Source: Saccharopolyspora indica
Lineage (GTDB): Bacteria; Actinomycetota; Actinomycetes; Mycobacteriales; Pseudonocardiaceae
Reading direction: 5' to 3'
DNA: 64,000 nucleotides
Assembly (NCBI RefSeq): GCF_027853965.1
Contig: NZ_JAQGLB010000025.1
Coordinates: 46,363 to 110,362 of the forward strand
Shown here: one piece after another, positions 58,754 to 64,000 of the stretch
Layout: each line of letters opens with the position of its first letter
How positions within the stretch are numbered: position 1 is the first letter of the stretch
The notes under the pieces: generated by a model
What the model was told of the DNA's origin: nothing
Seen by the model: only the letters and a program-made list of their open reading frames with translations
Databases searched by the model: none
Translations under genes and position numbers: made by a program

Positions 58754-60778
58754 TCAGAGCATTTCCAGCGGGTCGAGGCGGACCTGGAGCTCGGCTGCTT
58801 TGCGGGCCGCGCGGATCGCTTGGGCCGCGTGCAGCGAGCTCGCCAGGGCGCGGCCCTCGGCCCGGTCGACGCGGACGATCAGGCGTTCCCGCTCGGAATT
58901 GCCGTCCTCGTCGACCTCGCCGAGCGGCACCGGGCCGAGGATCTCCGCCGAGCCCGGCAGGTCCGCCGACTCCAGCAGCGCCTCGATGGCCTCCGGGGTG
59001 CCGTCGACGGCCGCGACCCGGCGCGCCGGGGGGAAGCCGAGCTCGGCGCGCTCGGCGAGTTCCAGCGAGGCGAACCAGGCCGGATCCCACCGCACCAGCG
59101 CCTGCACCGGTTGCAACGAGGACTCCGCCATGACGACCACCCGCCCGCCGTCCCGGGCCGGACGCACCAGAGCAGCCGCGTCGAACCACAGCCGCAGCGT
59201 CGTCTCGGCCGCGCGCAGCTCGGGCCGGGCCAGCAGCGTCCGGCCGTCCAGCAGCAGCGCCGCGCCGTAGCCGCCCTCGGCCACCGGCTCGGCTCCCGGC
59301 GTGCACACGATCAGCGCGGGCTTGGCCGGAACCGTCGCCAGCACCTCGCCCGCCCCGGAGGTCCGCACCGTCACGTTGCTGAAGGCCCGCCCCAGCTCTT
59401 CCGCGGTGCGACCAGCACCGACGGCGATCGCCCGCAGCCGCCGCGACCCGCAGTTGCCGCACTTGAACGCCGCTTCCGCGGCTCCGCACCAGCTGCACGC
59501 CGCAGGCTTCGGCGCGCCGCCTTCGCTGCCTCCCGGCAGCGCCAGCGGCCCGGCGCAGCGCCGGCACCGCGCCCGCTCGCGGCAGTCGCCGCACGCCAGC
59601 GCCGGCACGTAGCCGCGCCGCGGCACCTGCACCAGCACCGGCGCTCCCGCGCCCAGCGCGGCTCGCGCCGCTTCGAAGCCCACCGACGGCAACCGCGCTG
59701 CGCGCGCCGCCGGGTCGCGGGCCAGCTGCGTGTCGTCCTCGCCGATGGCGGTCACTCGCGGCGCAGCCGCTCGCACCTCCGTGCGGTGCGCGACGAGTTC
59801 GTGCGCCCAGCCCGACTCGGCGAGCAGTGCGGCTTCGGCGGTGCGGGCGAAGCCGCCGACGATCAGCGCCGCTCCTGCCACGTGCGCGCGCTGGGTGAGC
59901 ACGTCGCGGGTGTGCGGGTAGGGCACCTGGGGGTAGCTGTGCAGGTCGTCACCGTCGTCCCACACCGCCGCGAAGCCCAGGTCGTGCACCGGGGCGAACA
60001 TCGCCGCACGCGTCCCGACCACCACTCGCGACGCACCGCGCAGGACCGACAGCCAGCGCCGGTAGCGCTCGGCGGGCGCGAGCTCGGCGGCGAGCGCGAC
60101 GACCTCGTCGCCGAGCAGGGCTGCGCAGGCGTCGTGCACGCGCTGCAGGTCGCGGTGGTCCGGGACGACGATCAGCGCTCCGCGCCCGGCGGATGCGGCG
60201 GTCGCGGCGGCTTCGGCGAGGCGGGCCGGCCAGTCCTCGCCGGGCAGCGCCTGCCAGACCGCCCGCGCCGAGCGGCCCGCGTGCAAGGCGTCCAAAAAGG
60301 ACTGGCCGTGCTGGTAGCGGGCCCAGCCCTCGGTGCCGGGCCGGGCCGGTGCCGGGCCCGGTTCGCGCGGGGCCTTCTTCTCCGCTCCGGCGTGCCGCGG
60401 CGGGATCGCCAGGCGCACCACGTCGGCGAGCATGCCGCCGTAGCGGGTGGCCACCGCGCGGGCCATCTCCAGCAGCTCCGGGGTCAGCACCGGCTCGGCC
60501 GACGGCACCCGCTCGACCCAGGACAGGGTGCCCTGGAAGTCGGTGGTCTCGTTGCGCTCCAGCAGGTAGCCGTCGACGAGCTTGCCGCGGAAGCGCACCC
60601 GCACTCGGCAGCCGGGCACCGCGTCGGCGTCCAGCCGGTCGGGGACGAGGTAGTCGAACGGGCGGTCCAGGTGCACCGGCAGCGGGACGTCGACCAGCAC
60701 GCGGGCCACCGGTCGGTGCGCCGCCGCGGTCCGCTCTTCCGTCGCCCCCTTCCGCTTCCGGGGTTGTGCACCTGCCAT
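58754..60778 (-). CDS. priA: PriA-like primosomal protein without helicase motifs
   Basis: 674 residues. N-terminal 3-prime DNA-binding domain (VARVLVDVPLPVHLDRPFDYLVPDRL ... GCRVRVRFRGKLVDGYLLERNET), zinc-binding Cys pairs in CGDCRERARCRRCAGPL and CSWCGAAEAAFKCGNCGSRRL, and a C-terminal domain with RWDPAWFASLELAERAELGFPP. The Walker A Lys (GxxGKT) is absent (ASAGRGALIVVPDH) and the DEAH box reads WDDGDDLHS. This is known for actinobacterial PriA, which therefore probably restarts forks without unwinding. Confidence 0.95.
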   Translation of the reverse strand: MAGAQPRKRKGATEERTAAAHRPVARVLVDVPLPVHLDRPFDYLVPDRLDADAVPGCRVRVRFRGKLVDGYLLERNETTDFQGTLSWVERVPSAEPVLTPELLEMARAVATRYGGMLADVVRLAIPPRHAGAEKKAPREPGPAPARPGTEGWARYQHGQSFLDALHAGRSARAVWQALPGEDWPARLAEAAATAASAGRGALIVVPDHRDLQRVHDACAALLGDEVVALAAELAPAERYRRWLSVLRGASRVVVGTRAAMFAPVHDLGFAAVWDDGDDLHSYPQVPYPHTRDVLTQRAHVAGAALIVGGFARTAEAALLAESGWAHELVAHRTEVRAAAPRVTAIGEDDTQLARDPAARAARLPSVGFEAARAALGAGAPVLVQVPRRGYVPALACGDCRERARCRRCAGPLALPGGSEGGAPKPAACSWCGAAEAAFKCGNCGSRRLRAIAVGAGRTAEELGRAFSNVTVRTSGAGEVLATVPAKPALIVCTPGAEPVAEGGYGAALLLDGRTLLARPELRAAETTLRLWFDAAALVRPARDGGRVVVMAESSLQPVQALVRWDPAWFASLELAERAELGFPPARRVAAVDGTPEAIEALLESADLPGSAEILGPVPLGEVDEDGNSERERLIVRVDRAEGRALASSLHAAQAIRAARKAAELQVRLDPLEML

Positions 60779-61092
60779 GCCTCTTCTCTACCAGAAGCCC
60801 CGGACCGCCCATCAACAGCACGTCAGGACATGCGGAGCCGCTGTCAGGACCGCGCTCGGAAGCGACCCACCCGGCCCGGGCCCGGCGTAGTCCTGGAGGC
60901 ACCCGGCGAGGAGAAGAGATGAGCGACCCGGTGCCAAGAACCCCGGCAACGAGCAACCCGATGACCCCAGTCCTGCTCAACCGCACCTCAGGGGACCGTG
61001 ACGCAACCCAGCCACAAGAAACCCCGAAAACGCAAGATCAACCCACAGACGCAACCACCTCTGCGAATCGCGGAGAGGCGGGACAGATCCCC
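60779..61092. other. Intergenic region upstream of the lysA-like gene
   Basis: 314 nt. A good GAGGAGAAG site precedes an in-frame ATG at 60919 that would add 58 residues to the lysA-like protein; but codons from 60919 to 61092 use many A- and T-ending forms (CAA, ACA, GCA, AAA), unlike coding DNA here, and the family start is at 61093. The stretch may be a long leader with a short reading frame. No terminator or riboswitch was recognised. Confidence 0.45.
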
Positions 61093-62412
61093 ATGACCCT
61101 GGCCGAATTGCTGCCGACCTACCGCCGGAGCCTGCCGGAGAAGCTGCCCGCCGAGATCTGGCCGGACGCCGCGGTGGCGATGCCTTCCGGCGACCTGGTG
61201 GTGAGCGGTGTCTCGCTCACCGAGCTCGCCGACCGCTTCGGCACGCCCGGCTACGTGCTCGACCTGCCGACCCTCCGCGCGCAGTGCCGCGCCTACCGCG
61301 CGCTGGACGCCGAGATCGCCTACGCGGGCAAGGCGTTCCTGTGCAGGCGGATGGCCCGGCTGATCGCCGAAGAAGGCCTCTCGCTGGACGTCTGCTCGGG
61401 CGGGGAGCTCACCACCGCGCTGTCCGCGGGCTTCCCCGCCGAGCGGATCTTGTTGCACGGCAACGCGAAGACCGATGCGGAGTTGCGCGCGGCGGCGCAC
61501 GCCGGGGTGGGCCGGGTGGTGGTCGACTCGCTCGCGGAGATCGACCGGTTGAGCGGTGCGCAGGACGTCCTGATCCGGGTCACGCCCGGCGTCGACGGGC
61601 ACACCCACCGGGCGGTGGCCACCGGGGTCGAGGACCAGAAGTTCGGCGTCTCGCTGGCGGGCGGCCAGGCCGCGGTGGCCGTGGCGCGGGTGCTCGCCCG
61701 CCCCGAGCTGCGGCTGGTGGGACTGCACTGCCACCTCGGCTCGCAGATCACCGACATCGCCGCGTACGAGGAGGCGGTGCGGCGGCTGGTGGCCTTCCTC
61801 GCCGAGATCGCGGTCCGCCACGGTGCCGCGCTGCCGCAGCTCAACCTGGGTGGCGGGCACGCGGTGGCCTACTGCCCCGGCGATGCGGCGTTCGACCTGC
61901 GCTGCTTCGCCTCCCGCATCCCGCGCGTGCTGACCGACGAGTGCCGCAAGCACGGCCTCCTGCCTCCGCGCCTGACGCTGGAACCGGGCCGGGCGATCGC
62001 GGCCCGAGCGGGGCTGACGCTGTACCGGGTGGTGACCGTGAAGCACAGCAGCGCCCGGACCTACGTGGCGGTGGACGGCGGCTTCAGCGACAACCCGCGC
62101 GCGGAGTTGTACGGCGCCCGCTACACCGCACGCCTGGTGGGCCGGTTCAGCAACGCGCAGAAGCGCGCGATGCACGTCGTCGGTCGCCACTGCGAGGCAG
62201 GTGACGTGCTGATCCCCGACGCGCAGCTGCCGTCGGACATCCGCACCGGAGACCTCCTGGCGGTCCCGTGCACCGGCGCCTACCACCACTCGATGGCCTC
62301 GACCTACAACCTGGTCCCCCGGCCCCCGGTTCTCACCGTGGACGACGGCGAGGCCGAGCTCTGGGTCCGCCGCGAGACCGAGGACGACATCCTCCGCCGC
62401 GACACCCCCTAG
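61093..62412 (+). CDS. lysA: Diaminopimelate decarboxylase-like PLP enzyme
   Basis: 439 residues from ATG 61093. Fold-type III alanine-racemase-like barrel with the PLP Lys in EIAYAGKAFLCRRMARL; LSLDVCSGGELTTAL; LLHGNAKTDAEL; HTHRAVATGVEDQKFGVSL; LHCHLGSQI; and the substrate and PLP phosphate motifs LNLGGGHAV and LEPGRAIAARAGLTLYRV. The C-terminal CEAGDVLIPDAQLP holds the Cys-Glu substrate pair. It makes lysine or a related amino acid from diaminopimelate. Start uncertain (60919 possible). Confidence 0.85.
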   Translation: MTLAELLPTYRRSLPEKLPAEIWPDAAVAMPSGDLVVSGVSLTELADRFGTPGYVLDLPTLRAQCRAYRALDAEIAYAGKAFLCRRMARLIAEEGLSLDVCSGGELTTALSAGFPAERILLHGNAKTDAELRAAAHAGVGRVVVDSLAEIDRLSGAQDVLIRVTPGVDGHTHRAVATGVEDQKFGVSLAGGQAAVAVARVLARPELRLVGLHCHLGSQITDIAAYEEAVRRLVAFLAEIAVRHGAALPQLNLGGGHAVAYCPGDAAFDLRCFASRIPRVLTDECRKHGLLPPRLTLEPGRAIAARAGLTLYRVVTVKHSSARTYVAVDGGFSDNPRAELYGARYTARLVGRFSNAQKRAMHVVGRHCEAGDVLIPDAQLPSDIRTGDLLAVPCTGAYHHSMASTYNLVPRPPVLTVDDGEAELWVRRETEDDILRRDTP

Positions 62413-62432
62413 GCAAGGTTTCCGCAGGTGGT

Positions 62433-62482
62433 GGCCCGTGAGTGGTTTGAGGGGCTATAGCACCACAAACCACTCACGGGCC
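62433..62482. repeat. Gene-end palindrome, CCCGTGAGTG family, copy 3
   Basis: GGCCCGTGAGTGGTTTG (62433-62449) pairs perfectly with 62466-62482; the loop contains GGCTATAGCACCA. It begins 20 nt after the lysA-like stop, in front of the lacI-type gene. Confidence 0.8.
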
Positions 62483-62606
62483 CTGACCAGCGGAAACGGA
62501 GCGTCCGACGGTCCTGCGGCGCTCGGGGAGGCCACCTGACCGCGCGGGGTTCCCGGAGGTGTGCGGGCGTAATAGCCTGAGCGGCGGTCGAGGATGAGGA
62601 GATTCG

Positions 62607-63617
62607 ATGGCGGGCCAGATCCGGCCTACGATCGCCGACGTCGCGCGGGCGGCCGGGGTGTCGCGCACGACCGTGTCGCACGCGCTCAACGGCATCGGCA
62701 AGGTCGACCCGCGCACGCGCGAGCGGGTGGTGCAGGCCGCCGCCGAGCTCGGCTACCGCCCGAGCCTGCGCGCGCAGCGGCTGCGCAGCGGCCAGTCGCG
62801 GACCATCGGCCTGGTGTCGTCGATGCCGGTCGCGGTGGCAGGTGGCCCGTCCAAGCTCGGCTTCTTCATGGAGGTCGCCGCCGCGGCGGCCGAGACCGCG
62901 ATGCTGAGCGGCTTCGCGCTGGTCGTCGTGCCACCGCTGGACACCGATCCGCCGCTGGACGCGCTGGACATCGACGGCGCGATCGTGATCGAGCCGGACC
63001 AGGACGATCCGACGACCAAGCGCCTGCAGTCCCGCGGGGTGCCGATCGTGACGATCGGCCCGCAGCAGGGCATGGACCTGCCGCACGTCGACCTGCGCGC
63101 GCCGCAGGTCGGGCGCCTGCTGCTGGACCACCTGCGCGAGCAGGGCGCGCGCCGCATCGCGCTGCTGATGGGCAGCGGTCACCGCAGCTGGTACGTGGAC
63201 CTGGCGGAGGTCTACGCGCAGTTCGCCCGGGAGCACGACATGCCGCCGCTGGTCGTGGAGGCCGACGAGTCCGGCGGCGAGGAGACCGGTCGGGAGGCCT
63301 GCGCGGAACTGCTGGAGGAGCACCCCGACGTCGACGCGATCTGCGCGGCGGTGGACGCCTTCGCGCTCGGCGCGGTGCGCGCGGTGGCCGAGCGCGGCCT
63401 GCGCATCCCCGACGACGTGCGGGTGGCCACCCGCTACGACGGCGTGCGCGCCCGCACCAGCACTCCGACCCTGACCGCGGTGGACCTGCACCTGGCGCAA
63501 GCGGCGGCGAGCGCGGTCGAGCTCCTGCTGGCGAACCTGAAGGGCACCGAGGTCCCGCAGGTGGTCAGCAATCCCGACCCGCGCCTGGTCGTCCGCGAGT
63601 CGACCTGCCAGGAGTGA
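62607..63617 (+). CDS. LacI-family transcriptional regulator
   Basis: 336 residues, ATG with AGGAG upstream. N-terminal LacI helix-turn-helix: TIADVARAAGVSRTTVSHALNGIGKVDPRTRERVVQAAAELGYRPSLRAQRLRSG (residues ~6-60), then a periplasmic-binding-type ligand domain (TIGLVSSMPV; RRIALLMGSGHRSWYVDLAEVY; DDVRVATRYDGVRARTSTPTLTAVDL). It probably senses a sugar. No sugar operon is within the window; targets may lie beyond the right edge. Confidence 0.93.
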   Translation: MAGQIRPTIADVARAAGVSRTTVSHALNGIGKVDPRTRERVVQAAAELGYRPSLRAQRLRSGQSRTIGLVSSMPVAVAGGPSKLGFFMEVAAAAAETAMLSGFALVVVPPLDTDPPLDALDIDGAIVIEPDQDDPTTKRLQSRGVPIVTIGPQQGMDLPHVDLRAPQVGRLLLDHLREQGARRIALLMGSGHRSWYVDLAEVYAQFAREHDMPPLVVEADESGGEETGREACAELLEEHPDVDAICAAVDAFALGAVRAVAERGLRIPDDVRVATRYDGVRARTSTPTLTAVDLHLAQAAASAVELLLANLKGTEVPQVVSNPDPRLVVRESTCQE

Positions 63618-64000
63618 CACCGCGGCGAATTCCGGCCACAACTGGTTCTTGTGACGTATCCGTGGGTGAGCGGGGTGGGGCCGGGTGCTTCGGCGGTGGT
63701 AGCGGGGTCGGGTTGGTGGAGTGACGGGGCCGGTCGGGTGCGAGGCCGGGTTTGGGTTCGAAGCGGTGGGTGGTCGCCTTGGGTGGGGGCAGTTTTGCCT
63801 GAAATTGCCCGCGTTTTCGACGAAACCTGCGGTGGTGACCGGAGGCAATTTCAGGCAAAACTGCCCGTGTCACCACCCCGGGTTCCGCCGCACGAGCGGG
63901 GACCCGCACCCCGGGGATCGCGCCAGCCAGACCCAGGTCTTGTGTCGCCACCGTTCGCGCGGTGGCGACGTCCGGCGATTTTTCCAGAAAAAGGCACCCC
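63618..64000. other. Right-edge intergenic region with palindromes
   Basis: 383 nt without a convincing gene. It holds GGCAGTTTTGCC family copy 2 (63787-63809 with 63844-63866, 23-bp perfect arms), a 10-bp hairpin GTCGCCACCG/CGGTGGCGAC (63944-63953, 63960-63969) and TTTTTC-CA-GAAAAA (63979-63992). A minus-strand open frame here (63565-63951) is Pro/Arg-rich and runs through the palindrome; it was not accepted. Confidence 0.5.
63787..63866. repeat. Gene-end palindrome, GGCAGTTTTGCC family, copy 2
   Basis: 23-bp perfect arms (63787-63809 and 63844-63866) around a 34-nt loop that itself contains GTTTTCGACGAAAC. It lies 169 nt past the lacI-type stop, so it may instead serve a convergent gene beyond the window. 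The arm continues copy 1 (46257) with CTGAAATTGCC. Confidence 0.7.

Noticed and set aside
63565..63951. 128-residue minus-strand frame at the right edge
   Set aside because: It is Pro/Arg-rich, lacks a clear Shine-Dalgarno, overlaps the lacI-type gene end and runs through a long perfect palindrome.

Overview
The window is a high-GC (about 70 %), densely coding actinobacterial chromosome segment. RbpA, WhiA, a helicase-dead PriA, frequent GTG/TTG starts and the gene order all fit a mycelial actinomycete. From recall, the intergenic palindromes and gene content suit the Pseudonocardiaceae (Saccharopolyspora-like); the genus is inference. No rRNA, tRNA, insertion sequence, phage gene or CRISPR array was recognised.

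The backbone matches, from memory, the Mycobacterium tuberculosis block from priA to secG: priA, def-fmt-rsmB, rpe, ribD-ribE-ribBA-ribH-PH protein, uvrC-rapZ-yvcK-whiA, then gap-pgk-tpiA-secG, with rbpA alongside. All of these genes lie on the minus strand. Lineage-specific genes are interleaved, many divergent or convergent to the backbone.

Region by region. 1-10.8 kb: a GHL10 hydrolase, then a divergent catabolic regulon. Its minus arm is aldehyde dehydrogenase, hydroxyacid dehydrogenase, flavoprotein, lactonase-like MBL protein and GntR; its plus arm is two transporters and an SCP2-hydrolase fusion. Both promoters carry similar palindromes one base after the -10. 10.8-17 kb: Trk-type K+ uptake, an RraA-like protein, an ECF sigma/DGPF operon, and a MarR/hydrolase pair sharing one operator. 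17-26 kb: rbpA, secG, glycolysis, whiA-yvcK-rapZ-uvrC. 26-38 kb: MBL hydrolase, GH172 protein, two membrane-anchored unknowns, a DHODH-family enzyme, DeoR-MFS, nucleotidyltransferase, ilvE with a divergent MocR regulator, FKBP. 38-42.7 kb: riboflavin operon and rpe. 42.8-47 kb: two amino-acid permeases, OsmC, a fungal-type cytosine deaminase. 47-50 kb: rsmB-fmt-def. 50-58.7 kb: a folded intergenic region, a SLATT-like membrane protein, gamma-glutamyltransferase, a GHL/CE4 polysaccharide-enzyme pair, GNAT, and a methyltransferase-GNAT fusion behind a short leader ORF. 58.7-64 kb: priA, a lysA-like decarboxylase and a LacI regulator.

Two layers stand out beyond the genes. (1) Many genes end in long palindromes drawn from a few recurring families (GTGAAGGGCACCTT, CCCGTGAGTG, GTCAATTTCGT, CAATGGAA, GGCAGTTTTGCC), which look like repetitive gene-end or terminator elements. 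(2) Upstream of the methyltransferase-GNAT fusion, a 22-codon leader ORF and two mutually exclusive RNA pairings that control the Shine-Dalgarno sequence look like a translational attenuator; this is the best candidate here for an undescribed regulatory system.
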